Below are positions 51,994 through 60,564 of a stretch of DNA of 64,000 bases, piece by piece (position 1 is the first letter of the stretch; each line of letters opens with the position of its first letter). The translations under genes were made by a program, and so were the position numbers. The DNA lies in assembly GCF_014333445.1 (NCBI RefSeq), contig NZ_JACRYU010000016.1:186001-250000 (forward strand). Reading direction: 5' to 3'. The DNA is from Terrisporobacter mayombei (lineage in GTDB: Bacteria; Bacillota; Clostridia; Peptostreptococcales; Peptostreptococcaceae). The notes under the pieces are model-generated. The model worked only from the letters and a program-made list of their open reading frames with translations. It was not told the origin of the DNA and ran no database searches.

Positions 51994-52234
51994 TATTAAA
52001 AATTGTAAATTAAAAGAGTCACTTAAGAAATCATTAGTTTAAAAAGATTATATTTATTATGTAATAAGTTATTATTAATATTAGATAAAAATTTTTGCTT
52101 TCAAGAAATGAATTATCAAATTTATGAAAATAAGAAATATGGACTTTGGAAAACTTTACACTTTTGTAACGATATTTTATATGATTTATAATAAAATATA
52201 ATTACTATAAAATATTAATTAAGTGAGGGAAAAT

Positions 52235-53074
52235 ATGTGGAATAGAATTGAATTAAAAGAAAGAGGGAAAATTAGTTTTAAGAGATCTTATTGGAAGTCA
52301 GTACTAGTATGTGTCATTTTACTATTCTTATCATTTGGAGTAGGAGGTGGAGGGAGCAGTAGTGTGAGTTCTACAGCAAGTTCCTATATAAATAATAAAG
52401 TGAATAATGGTTACTATGAGGACTATGACGAAAATTATTATAATGATGATGGAGAGCAATTTTATGATGAATACTCAAGTGATGAAACATTTATCGAAGA
52501 GGATATAGGCACTTTTTTTAATGTTTTTGCACCTATAGTTATAATAATAGTTGTTATAGTATTTATTATTGGTATTGTTATTAAGTTTTTTGTGGCATAT
52601 CCATTGCAGATTGGGGCTAATAATTTCTTTATGAATATTAGAGAAAGAGAAGGTAGTTTAGATAGCTTAATTTGTATTTATAAAAGTGGAAAATTAAAAA
52701 ATAGCGTAATAACAATGTTTATGCAAGAATTATTTATATTCCTATGGAGTTTATTACTTGTTATACCAGGCATAATAAAGTCTTATGAATATAGAATGAT
52801 ACCATATATATTATGTGAAAATCCTAATATAGATAGAAAAAGAGCTTTTGAGATAAGTAAACAAATGATGATGGGCAATAAGTGGAATACTTTTATTCTA
52901 GATTTATCTTTTATAGGATGGAATATCTTATCAGCTATAACTTTTGGAGTAGTTGGTGTATTCTATGTAAATCCATATATTCAAGCTACAAATGCAGAGT
53001 TATATGCAGTACTTAGAGAAGACGCTTTGATTAATGGATATGTTGATGAAATGGAATTGATAGGATTTAACTAA
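52235..53074 (+). CDS. DUF975-family membrane protein
   Basis: About 279 residues. The N-terminal MWNRIELKERGKISFKRSYW is the usual DUF975 start (here followed by a first helix at about 22-36), then an acidic Tyr/Asp-rich loop (about 50-95, YYEDYDENYYNDDGEQFYDE), and four further helices with the family motif VIPGIIKSYEYRMIPYILCENP (about 185-206). The acidic Tyr-rich loop is an unusual insertion. The family role is unknown. ATG 52235 follows GTGAGGG, which contains the earlier GTG at 52223. Confidence 0.82.
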   Translation: MWNRIELKERGKISFKRSYWKSVLVCVILLFLSFGVGGGGSSSVSSTASSYINNKVNNGYYEDYDENYYNDDGEQFYDEYSSDETFIEEDIGTFFNVFAPIVIIIVVIVFIIGIVIKFFVAYPLQIGANNFFMNIREREGSLDSLICIYKSGKLKNSVITMFMQELFIFLWSLLLVIPGIIKSYEYRMIPYILCENPNIDRKRAFEISKQMMMGNKWNTFILDLSFIGWNILSAITFGVVGVFYVNPYIQATNAELYAVLREDALINGYVDEMELIGFN

Positions 53075-53080
53075 TATACA

Positions 53081-53121
53081 AAAAAATTCTTCCCACAAGC
53101 TTTAAGGGAAGAATTTTTTGT
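53081..53121 (+). terminator. Terminator after DUF975 gene
   Basis: AAAAAATTCTTCCC (53081-53094) with its perfect complement (53106-53119). Confidence 0.9.
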
Positions 53122-53155
53122 AGTATTATAGATTATTGCAAAGGAAGTATTAAAT

Positions 53156-53887
53156 ATGGAAGAAATTAACTTAGATCAATTTATAAGAGAGATTAAAATA
53201 AATAGAAATGAAATTGTAAATAATGAAATCTACCCATTTTCATTACCAATAATAAAAGAATTAACTAGTTTAAAGTTACATCCAGGAGTGACTTTTATCG
53301 TTGGTGAAAATGGAAGTGGCAAATCTACATTGTTGGAAGCTATAGCAATTGCATATGGCTTTAATCCAGAGGGTGGAACTAAAAATTTTAACTTCTCTAC
53401 ATATAACAGTCACTCTTTATTATACAAATATATACATCTTATAAAAGGAATAAAAACTCCTAAAGATGGATTCTTTTTAAGGGCAGAATCTATGTATAAT
53501 TTAGCCTCTAATATAGATGAACTAGATGTAATAGACTCTTATGGAGGACGATCCTTACATCAACAATCACATGGAGAATCATTCTTGTCAATAATGATTA
53601 ATAGATTTTCAAAAAATGGATTATACATATTAGATGAACCTGAAGCCGCTTTATCTCCTACTAGACAAATGTCTATGATAACGAGAATACATGACTTAAT
53701 TAACGAAAACTGTCAATTCATCATTTCTACTCATTCACCAATATTGATGTCCTATCCAAACTCTATTATATATGAAATAAAAAATGGAAGATTGAAGAAA
53801 ACTAAATTAGAGGATACTGAACATTATCAAATAACTAAATCATTTCTAGAAAATAAAAATAAATTTTTAGATATATTACTTAAATAA
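53156..53887 (+). CDS. Single-domain ATP-binding (ABC/AAA_21-type) protein
   Basis: 243 residues. Walker A is VGENGSGKSTLLEA (about 49-62), the signature-like LHQQSHGESFLSIM (about 135-148) and Walker B LYILDEPEAALSPTRQ (about 158-173), followed by the switch His in FIISTHSPILMSYPN. There is no transmembrane partner gene. It resembles RecF/OLD-like stand-alone ATPases (YbbL-like predicted ATPases) rather than transporter subunits. The target is unknown. AAAGGAAG precedes the ATG. Single gene. Confidence 0.85.
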   Translation: MEEINLDQFIREIKINRNEIVNNEIYPFSLPIIKELTSLKLHPGVTFIVGENGSGKSTLLEAIAIAYGFNPEGGTKNFNFSTYNSHSLLYKYIHLIKGIKTPKDGFFLRAESMYNLASNIDELDVIDSYGGRSLHQQSHGESFLSIMINRFSKNGLYILDEPEAALSPTRQMSMITRIHDLINENCQFIISTHSPILMSYPNSIIYEIKNGRLKKTKLEDTEHYQITKSFLENKNKFLDILLK

Positions 53888-53908
53888 AATATTTATAAAA
53901 ATTAGATT

Positions 53909-53956
53909 AAAAAAGAGCCTTTAATCGATATTGTTTTATTAAAGACTCTTTTTTTA
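53909..53956. terminator. Bidirectional terminator
   Basis: AAAAAAGAGCCTTTAAT (53909-53925) with 53938-53954, one mismatch, shared with the convergent DUF3793 gene. Confidence 0.85.
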
Positions 53957-53976
53957 GAGTAATGTATTAATGATTT

Positions 53977-54522
53977 TTAATAAATTAATGATTCTAAAGG
54001 ACATCCTTTACCATATAAAAATTCGAATCTAGATCTGCACTCCTTATAAGATTTAAATTTTTTTGCACACTCATCAACGTTATCATAGACTTTCCAACAA
54101 CCAGATAATTTATAATTCTTACCAAGATTATTTATAAATCCTTTAACATCTTCAATGGGATATCCTAAAAATAATCCTATCTCGTGAGGTGTTTTTAGTT
54201 TTGATTCGAACTCATTTCTTAATTTATCCAAACAGTCATCAACACTAAAAGGATTATAATTATATGATTTAAGGAAATTAATTACTTCCAAATTAGAAAG
54301 GTCTTCAATCAAATACTTCAATCTATATATATAAAGTAAAGCAAATGTATTTGTTTTATACAATGTGTATAAGTAAATACCAAAAGGATTCAATATCCCA
54401 TTATAATGGGATATTAGATTTTCCAAGTTAATATTGTCATTTAAATATATTTTGAATAGATTACTAGTCTTAATTCCACCTAACGTTGGAGACGCGTATT
54501 TTATTAATAATTCTTCGAACAT
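53977..54522 (-). CDS. DUF3793-family protein
   Basis: About 181 residues. The family core includes a central ALLYIYRLKYLIEDLS helix, HEIGLFLGYPIEDVKGFINN (about 118-137) and a C-terminal GCWKVYDNVDECAKKFKSYK region with several Cys. It is cytoplasmic; the function is not known. In clostridia this family often lies in iron-regulated loci, which fits the two Fur boxes and feoB remnant next door. ATG 54522 follows GGAAGG; a TTG at 54537 overlaps the site. It is divergent from the DUF2325 gene. Confidence 0.82.
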   Translation of the reverse strand: MFEELLIKYASPTLGGIKTSNLFKIYLNDNINLENLISHYNGILNPFGIYLYTLYKTNTFALLYIYRLKYLIEDLSNLEVINFLKSYNYNPFSVDDCLDKLRNEFESKLKTPHEIGLFLGYPIEDVKGFINNLGKNYKLSGCWKVYDNVDECAKKFKSYKECRSRFEFLYGKGCPLESLIY

Positions 54523-54616
54523 AATATCACCTTCCAAATGTCTTATATTTTTAGTATTAGAATTTAAAAGAAAATATATTAGTAATATTAAATGAATTAG
54601 GAAAATAATTTTAAGC

Positions 54617-54669
54617 TTGACAACGTGTATTAAGAATGATACCTTGAAAGTAAATGATAATTATTATCA
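54617..54669 (+). promoter_or_regulatory. Promoter with a perfect Fur box
   Basis: TTGACA at 54617-54622 with a 17-nt spacer and TACCTT at 54640-54645 (weak -10). TGATAATTATTATCA at 54655-54669 matches the 7-1-7 Fur consensus TGATAATnATTATCA at every position. It lies 24 bp before the DUF2325 start and predicts iron repression of that gene, perhaps also of the divergent DUF3793 gene. Confidence 0.85.
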
Positions 54670-54692
54670 ATAATGGATTTGAGGAGGATAAA

Positions 54693-55031
54693 ATGAATTT
54701 ATTAGTTATAGGTGGAAATGAAAGAATGAAAAGGGATTACATAAATTTAGCAAAAGAAGAAGGGTATAAAACTAAAATAATACTAAATATGTCATCCAAA
54801 GCGCTAAAAGATTTTGGCAGACCAGATGCTGTAGTAATGTTCACATCAACTGTTTCTCATAAGTTAAAAACAGTAGTGGAAACTCAAGCAAAAAAGAAAA
54901 ATATACCTGTTATAAGACACTACAATAGCAGTAAGGTATCATTTAAAGAATGTCTAGGTAAAATAAAAGAATGTAATGGAGATTGTGAATCATGTATGTA
55001 CAGTTTCAAGAAGAGTAAGGGAATTATATAG
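54693..55031 (+). CDS. DUF2325-family protein
   Basis: 112 residues. The Rossmann-like DUF2325 fold begins LLVIGGNERMKRDYINLAKE (2-21), with the TSTVSHKLKTVVETQAKKKNIPV segment (about 48-70) and a C-terminal Cys cluster CNGDCESCMYSF (about 95-106) that could bind a metal. The function is unknown. ATG 54693 follows GAGGAGG; an earlier ATG at 54654 would lie inside the Fur box. It is the first gene of the Fur-controlled iron locus. Confidence 0.85.
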   Translation: MNLLVIGGNERMKRDYINLAKEEGYKTKIILNMSSKALKDFGRPDAVVMFTSTVSHKLKTVVETQAKKKNIPVIRHYNSSKVSFKECLGKIKECNGDCESCMYSFKKSKGII

Positions 55032-55098
55032 CAGGATATTAATAGAAAAAGATAAATCTACTTATTTTGTAACAATAATAATTATTTTCAAAAACTCA

Positions 55099-55151
55099 TT
55101 GACAGATCTAAAAAGTGATATTAATATTTGAGTAGATGATAAATATTATCA
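55099..55151 (+). promoter_or_regulatory. Promoter with second Fur box before the feoB remnant
   Basis: TTGACA (55099-55104), exactly 17 nt, TAATAT (55122-55127), then TGATAAATATTATCA (55137-55151), 14 of 15 to the Fur consensus, at about +3 to +17. A complete iron-repressed promoter survives although the gene it served has been lost. Confidence 0.8.
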
Positions 55152-55167
55152 ACAAATAATTAGTATC

Positions 55168-55514
55168 GTTTATTGGATTGGAAATTGGCAGTCATCAGTT
55201 GGTATTGTAACAGAATGGATTGCAAAAGAGAATATAGTTTCAACATTATGAGTATTACATGGGGTTAGTGATACTTTGGCAAAAGTAGCTATGAAAGTGT
55301 AGTATTACCAGGTATAGGTGTGTTATTTACAAAAGCATCAGCATTTTCATATATGGCATTTAACTTATTATGTATGCCTTGTTTTGCAGTTGTTGGAGTT
55401 GTTAGAAAAGATATGATGTCTTGGAAGTGGACTTTTATAACTATATCATATCAAATGGTAATTGCATGGATAGTAGCATTTATAATCTACAATATATGTG
55501 GATTTATATTTTAG
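55168..55514 (+). pseudogene. feoB: Decayed 3' fragment of ferrous iron transporter feoB
   Basis: Only about 115 codons remain of a gene of over 600. In frame one it reads GNWQSSVGIVTEWIAKENIV, then TGA at 55249-55251 where FeoB normally has Gly. After VLHGVSDTLA a one-base deletion near 55281-55285 shifts the frame, and the rest (YESVVLPGIGVLFTKASAFS to the final IIYNICGFIF) is clean. These are the last helices of the FeoB membrane domain. The G domain, feoA and most of the pore are absent, so it cannot transport iron. It follows a Fur promoter directly, suggesting a deletion between promoter and 3' end. Confidence 0.88.
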
Positions 55515-55538
55515 GTAAATAATTAAGGTGGGATAAAA

Positions 55539-55682
55539 ATTATAAATTATATAATTGGAATAGGAGCGGCTTTAATGGTAATTTTATCAATATATAACTT
55601 TATAAAGAAGTCTAAAAGTAATAATAGTTATGCTGGCTGTAGTGGATGTTCATCAGGAAATCATTGCAGCCATAAACAATAA
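55539..55682 (+). CDS. FeoB-associated Cys-rich membrane protein, non-ATG start
   Basis: 47 residues. One N-terminal helix (INYIIGIGAALMVILSIYNF) is followed by KKSK, NNSYAGCSGCSSGNHCSHK; the Cys/His tail is typical of the small proteins encoded after feoB. The strong AAGGTGGG (55525-55532) stands 6 nt before ATT at 55539, where relatives have ATG followed by Ile-Asn. No ATG, GTG or TTG exists at a suitable place, so it either uses AUU or has lost its start, in keeping with decay of feoB upstream. Confidence 0.6.
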   Translation: MINYIIGIGAALMVILSIYNFIKKSKSNNSYAGCSGCSSGNHCSHKQ

Positions 55683-55705
55683 TACTTAAAACTTAACCTT
55701 CCCCG

Positions 55706-55740
55706 AAAAACGATGATTTTAACCATCGTTTTTTTTATGG
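55706..55740 (+). terminator. Terminator of the feo locus
   Basis: AAAAACGATG (55706-55715) with CATCGTTTTT (55724-55733) and a further TTT. The remainder up to 55959 is AT-rich with no gene. Confidence 0.88.
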
Positions 55741-55959
55741 TATGTAAATTATAATTTATAGAATTAATGGATAAATTATAATTTGCAATATATTAATTAA
55801 ATAAACTACTAATTTATTGTAGCTATTAAGGATTTTAATTTCATATTAGAAAAACTCATTAGTTTATGTATTTAAGTTTTATAATAAGTGATAAAATACT
55901 TTGTTGAAATATATGGTATAATCATTAGGAGTAAGAAATTTAAGATGGAGGAGTTTTAC

Positions 55960-57954
55960 ATGAAAGAAATATATCAAGTATCAGATGAATATTTAAATAG
56001 CCAACTGAAATACTTAAAATTGCTATCAACACAATATTCTAGTATATCTAAAGCTAGTGCAGAGATTATAAATTTAAAGGCTATATTAAATCTTCCTAAG
56101 GGTACAGAACATTTTTTATCAGATGTTCATGGTGAGTATGAACCCTTCGTTCATGTTTTGAAAAATGCATCTGGAGTAGTTAAAAGAAAAATAGAAGAAT
56201 TGTTTGGTAATACAATGTTGGAAAATGAAAGAAAAAGATTTGCTACTTTGGTTTATTATCCAGAGCAAAAATTAGATTTAATAGAAAAGGAAGATAACTC
56301 AGAAGATATAGATGATTTTTATAGAATAACTATATATAGGCTTATAGAACTTTTAAGATATGCTTCAAGTAAGTATACAAGATCAAAAGTAAGAAAGTTT
56401 CTTCCGGAAGATTTTAAATACATAATAGAAGAATTATTACATCCAGATTCAGCAAGTCCCCACAAAGATGAATACTATAAGAGTATAGTAGATAATATTA
56501 TCGAGATTGATAGAGCAAGAGTATTTATTATAGAAGTATCAAAAGCTATTCAAAAGCTTGTAATAGATAGATTACATATTGTAGGGGATATTTATGATAG
56601 AGGCCCTAGACCAGATATTATTATGGATACATTAATGAATTATCATAATGTAGATATACAATGGGGTAACCACGATATATTATGGATGGGTGCTGCTGCA
56701 GGACAAAAAGTATGTGTGGCTAATGCAATAAGAATATCTGCAAGATATGCAAATTTAGATATTGTAGAAGATATATATGGTATAAATATACTACCACTTG
56801 CTACTTTTGCTTTAGATGCATATAAAGATGATCCTTGTACAGAGTTTATGCCTAAAATAGGAGATAGTGAAGTATCAAAAACAGAAAAATCATTAATCGC
56901 AAAAATGCATAAAGCTATTAGTATAATTCAATTTAAGCTAGAAGCTGAAATAATTAATAGAAGACCTGAATTTGAAATGAAGCATAGATTACTACTTGAT
57001 AAAGTAGATTATGAAGAAGGAACTATTGAATTAAAAGGAAAAACTTATAAATTAAAGGATAATAACTTCCCAACTATAGATCCTAAAAATCCATATAAAT
57101 TAACTGATAGAGAAGAAATAGTAATAGAAAAGCTAGCGAATTCTTTTGAAAATAGTGAGAAGCTTCAAAAACATGCAAAGTTTCTATTCTCAAAAGGAAG
57201 TATATACTTAAAAACTAATGGAAATCTTTTAGTTCATGGATGTGTACCATTAAATGATGATGGAAGCTTTATGTCTATGAAGATAGATAATGAAGAATAT
57301 AGTGGCAGAGCATTAATGGATAAAATGGAGTCATATATTAGGAAAGGTTACTTCTTGGAAAATAAAAATCCAGAAAAAATATATGGAAAAGATATGATGT
57401 GGTATTTATGGACAGGTAAGTGTTCATCATTATTTGGAAAAGATGATATGACTACTTATGAAAGATATTTTATATCAGAAAAAGAAGCGCATAAAGAAAA
57501 TAAAAATCCATACTATAATTTAAGAGAAGAAGAAGATATACTTAGAAATATATTTAATGAATTTGAATTAGATTATGAAACAGGACATATAATAAATGGA
57601 CATGTTCCAGTTAAAAGTAAGAACGGGGAAAGTCCTGTAAAAGCTGGTGGAAAAATAATTGCCATAGATGGAGGATTTTCTAGAGCTTATCAAGGTAAAA
57701 CTGGAATAGCTGGTTATACATTAATTTATAACTCACAAATGATGCAATTAGTTTCTCATGAACCATTTTCTTCAGCTGAAGAATCTATAAAAAATGAGAG
57801 TGATATATTATCAACTTCTATAATAGTTGAAAATAGAGCACAAAGGATGTTTGTTAGAGACACTTATGATGGAGTGAAAATACAACAAGAAATAAATGAT
57901 CTAAAAATGTTAATTATAGCTTATAAAAAAGGTCTAATAAAAGAAGATAGATAA
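55960..57954 (+). CDS. fbp: Class III fructose-1,6-bisphosphatase
   Basis: A 664-residue protein of the Firmicute Fbp class III (calcineurin-like phosphoesterase fold). Metal-binding motifs are [16 protein letters not shown] (about 47-62), [18 protein letters not shown] (about 205-222), [14 protein letters not shown] (about 232-245) and the late [19 protein letters not shown] (about 545-563). It makes fructose-6-phosphate in gluconeogenesis. GGAGGAG leads to ATG 55960; a longer open frame from 55888 has no ribosome binding site. Single gene with its own terminator. Confidence 0.95.
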   Translation: MKEIYQVSDEYLNSQLKYLKLLSTQYSSISKASAEIINLKAILNLPKGTEHFLSDVHGEYEPFVHVLKNASGVVKRKIEELFGNTMLENERKRFATLVYYPEQKLDLIEKEDNSEDIDDFYRITIYRLIELLRYASSKYTRSKVRKFLPEDFKYIIEELLHPDSASPHKDEYYKSIVDNIIEIDRARVFIIEVSKAIQKLVIDRLHIVGDIYDRGPRPDIIMDTLMNYHNVDIQWGNHDILWMGAAAGQKVCVANAIRISARYANLDIVEDIYGINILPLATFALDAYKDDPCTEFMPKIGDSEVSKTEKSLIAKMHKAISIIQFKLEAEIINRRPEFEMKHRLLLDKVDYEEGTIELKGKTYKLKDNNFPTIDPKNPYKLTDREEIVIEKLANSFENSEKLQKHAKFLFSKGSIYLKTNGNLLVHGCVPLNDDGSFMSMKIDNEEYSGRALMDKMESYIRKGYFLENKNPEKIYGKDMMWYLWTGKCSSLFGKDDMTTYERYFISEKEAHKENKNPYYNLREEEDILRNIFNEFELDYETGHIINGHVPVKSKNGESPVKAGGKIIAIDGGFSRAYQGKTGIAGYTLIYNSQMMQLVSHEPFSSAEESIKNESDILSTSIIVENRAQRMFVRDTYDGVKIQQEINDLKMLIIAYKKGLIKEDR

Positions 57955-57955
57955 T

Positions 57956-57989
57956 AAAAAGATTATAGATTTAAATCTATAATCTTTTT
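57956..57989. terminator. Bidirectional terminator
   Basis: A perfect 17-bp palindrome (AAAAAGATTATAGATTT, 57956-57972, with 57973-57989) directly after the fbp stop. Confidence 0.9.
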
Positions 57990-57995
57990 ATGTGG

Positions 57996-58018
57996 CTTAA
58001 ACGAAGCAAATTTTTTAT
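57996..58018. repeat. CTTAAACGAAGC-AATTTTTTAT repeat copy
   Basis: CTTAAACGAAGCAAATTTTT (57996-58015) plus TAT matches the 18786 copy at 19 of 23 positions and resembles the 42154 copy. It overlaps the stop codon of the reverse-strand AraC gene. Confidence 0.45.
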
Positions 58019-58899
58019 TCTTCTAAGAATATAGTATCGATAGTAGTACTATTTAAATAATTTTTAGGTGATACACCATAGACTTTTTTAAATGCTCTAA
58101 CAAAGCTAGAGTAATCGTTAAATCCACACTTAATTGATACTTCACTCATAGGATAGCCTTCATGTATAAGATGTTTTGAAAGAATTAGTCTCTTCTTTAT
58201 AATATAGCTATGAATTGAACTTCCAGTTTGAGATTTGAATTTTCTCATTAGATAATATTTACTAATAAAAAATTTTGAAGATATATTATCTATGGAAAGG
58301 TCCTTATCAATATTATCATTGATATACTTTAAAATTTCCTCAATATTTTTATCACAGGTAATATCATCCATATTAGTTTTTTCGCTTGTTAGAAATAACC
58401 TATTAATCAATACCATAAGTTGTAAGAATAAAGAATTTTTTAAAATATCACTTCCAAATTCCTTGCTATTTTCACAGTCTTTTATTTGAAAAACAAAAGA
58501 TTTTAAATTAGAAATTGAAGTTTGATTTAGACGAAGTAAATTATATTTATTCTCACTTGCTAATTCAAAACAATTTAACAAATTAGTATTTATATTATTA
58601 AAATTATTCATAAAGTTATCTGTAAAATTAGGATTAATCCATATAACGATTCTTTCGTAGAATACATTAGGATTTACTTCAGGTTTGTGGATTTCATTAT
58701 TATTTACAAATAAAATATCCCATGGTTTTAACTTATATGATTTTCCCTCTATAAAATAATTTACATCTCCTTCAATAAAGATGATTATTTTATTAAAATC
58801 ATGGTGATGATATTCAAATGTAATGTCTTTTTTATCTCTTATATGAAAAATTTTAAAATCATCATTTAAATAACCAACACTATTTTTTAATTTATCCAT
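58015..58899 (-). CDS. AraC-family transcriptional regulator
   Basis: 294 residues, full length. The N-terminal cupin sensor (about 20-110) contains EYHHHDFNKIIIFIEGDVNY and LKPWDILFVNNNEIHKP, and the C-terminal double HTH (about 190-285) contains LSIDNISSKFFISKYYLMRKF and the signature CGFNDYSSFVRAFKKVYGVSPKNYL. It probably binds a small ligand in the cupin and activates or represses a nearby gene; no operon partner is evident. The GAGG ribosome binding site lies just upstream of the ATG at 58899. Confidence 0.9.
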   Translation of the reverse strand: MDKLKNSVGYLNDDFKIFHIRDKKDITFEYHHHDFNKIIIFIEGDVNYFIEGKSYKLKPWDILFVNNNEIHKPEVNPNVFYERIVIWINPNFTDNFMNNFNNINTNLLNCFELASENKYNLLRLNQTSISNLKSFVFQIKDCENSKEFGSDILKNSLFLQLMVLINRLFLTSEKTNMDDITCDKNIEEILKYINDNIDKDLSIDNISSKFFISKYYLMRKFKSQTGSSIHSYIIKKRLILSKHLIHEGYPMSEVSIKCGFNDYSSFVRAFKKVYGVSPKNYLNSTTIDTIFLEE

Positions 58900-59085
58900 A
58901 ATAGAACCTCACTATAAAATGTATTACCCTTTATAATAGAGCATTTTTTGCAATGTGACAAGCATTTTTAGTTATGTTCTTAGATATAAATACTAATATA
59001 ATAGTAATAGAAAGAATGAGAATAGGTTTTAACCTTTATAGGTTGAATTAAAATAAAAAGATATAAAACTAGGAGGAGTATTAAA

Positions 59086-60540
59086 TTGAAACTAAATGAT
59101 ATCATAAAGGGATTAGAAGTAGTTAGTGTATACGGTGATATAAATATAGATATAGAAAATATAGAATATGATTCAAGAAAAGTTAATGAAAATACATTAT
59201 TTATATGTGTAAAAGGATTTAACTCTGATGGACATAAGTATATAGAAAGTGCTATAGAAAAAGGAGCTAAAGCATTTTTAGTTCAAGATGATGTGGAAAT
59301 AGAAGGATATACTTTCGTAAAAGTAGAAGATACAAGGGCTGCAATGGCAGTTGTAGCAGATAATTTCTGTAATCATCCATCTCAACAATTTGGAGTTATT
59401 GGTGTAACAGGAACTAATGGAAAAACTAGTATAACAACTTTTTTAAGTGAAATATTAAAAGCAAACAATAATAAAGTTGGTTTAGTTGGTACTATTAAAA
59501 TATTTGATGGAGAAAGTGAAGTAGAATCAAACTCAACTACTCCAGAAAGTGTTGATTTACAAAAATATTTCAATAAAATGTTAAATAATAATTGTGACTA
59601 CTGTGCAATGGAAGTATCGTCTCACTCATTAGTATTAAATAGAGTAGATGCTACAGAATTTAAAATAGGTATATTTACAAACTTAACACCGGATCATTTA
59701 GATTTCCATAAGGATTTAGAAGATTATAGACAGGCTAAAGAAAAGTTATTCTATAAAACTTCTGTAGCAAATATTATAAATATAGATGATGAAGGTGGTA
59801 AAAAAATCTACAATAATATAAAATCATTAGAAACACCAGCATATACTTATGGAATAGATAATGAAGCTGATTTTATGGCAAAAGATATACAAATAAGTGA
59901 CAAGGGAGTATCGTATAAATTAGTGACTCCAACTTATGAGGAAGATGTATTTGTTCCAGTACCAGGGAAATTTACAGTATATAACACATTAGCAGTAATA
60001 GCTGGATGCTATATGTTAAACATAGATAAAGAAGTAGTTCTTAATTCATTAAAGAGTACTAATGGTGTAGCAGGAAGATTTGAAACAGTACCAAATGATA
60101 AAGATATAAGTGTTATAGTTGACTATGCACATACTCCAGATGCCCTTGAAAATATATTAAATACTGCTAGAGAATTTGCTAAAGGTAAAATAATAACAGT
60201 ATTTGGATGTGGTGGAGATAGAGATACTACGAAAAGACCTTTAATGGGAGCAATAGCTCAAAAATTATCAGATGTATGCATAGTAACTTCTGATAATCCA
60301 AGAACAGAAGATCCAAAATTAATAATAGATGATATATTAGTAGGATTAAATAAAGAAAATGAGAACTATAAAGTTGTAATTGATAGAAAAGAAGCTATTG
60401 AATCTGCTATTAAAATGGCTGAAGAAAAAGATGTAGTCATAATAGCAGGAAAAGGACATGAAAACTATCAAATAGTAGGAAAAGTTAAACATCACTTTGA
60501 TGATAAAGAAATAGCAAATGATTGCTTATTGAAATTATAA
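59086..60540 (+). CDS. murE: UDP-MurNAc-L-Ala-D-Glu:meso-diaminopimelate ligase
   Basis: 484 residues with the three Mur-ligase domains. The N-terminal UDP-binding domain has the DSRKV motif, the central ATPase has VTGTNGKTSITTF (about 106-118), NSTTPESVDLQ and SSHSLVLNRV, and the C-terminal domain has FGCGGDRDTTKRPLM (about 377) and SDNPRTEDP (about 403). DNPR is the motif that recognises meso-diaminopimelate. It adds the third peptide residue to the peptidoglycan precursor. The TTG start follows AGGAGGAG. The symporter gene follows 24 bp later. Confidence 0.95.
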   Translation: MKLNDIIKGLEVVSVYGDINIDIENIEYDSRKVNENTLFICVKGFNSDGHKYIESAIEKGAKAFLVQDDVEIEGYTFVKVEDTRAAMAVVADNFCNHPSQQFGVIGVTGTNGKTSITTFLSEILKANNNKVGLVGTIKIFDGESEVESNSTTPESVDLQKYFNKMLNNNCDYCAMEVSSHSLVLNRVDATEFKIGIFTNLTPDHLDFHKDLEDYRQAKEKLFYKTSVANIINIDDEGGKKIYNNIKSLETPAYTYGIDNEADFMAKDIQISDKGVSYKLVTPTYEEDVFVPVPGKFTVYNTLAVIAGCYMLNIDKEVVLNSLKSTNGVAGRFETVPNDKDISVIVDYAHTPDALENILNTAREFAKGKIITVFGCGGDRDTTKRPLMGAIAQKLSDVCIVTSDNPRTEDPKLIIDDILVGLNKENENYKVVIDRKEAIESAIKMAEEKDVVIIAGKGHENYQIVGKVKHHFDDKEIANDCLLKL

Positions 60541-60564
60541 ATAACATAAAGGAGAGACAAAATA

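Noticed and set aside
55042..55170. A feoA gene before the feoB remnant
   Set aside because: No frame in the interval resembles FeoA; the space holds only the Fur promoter.
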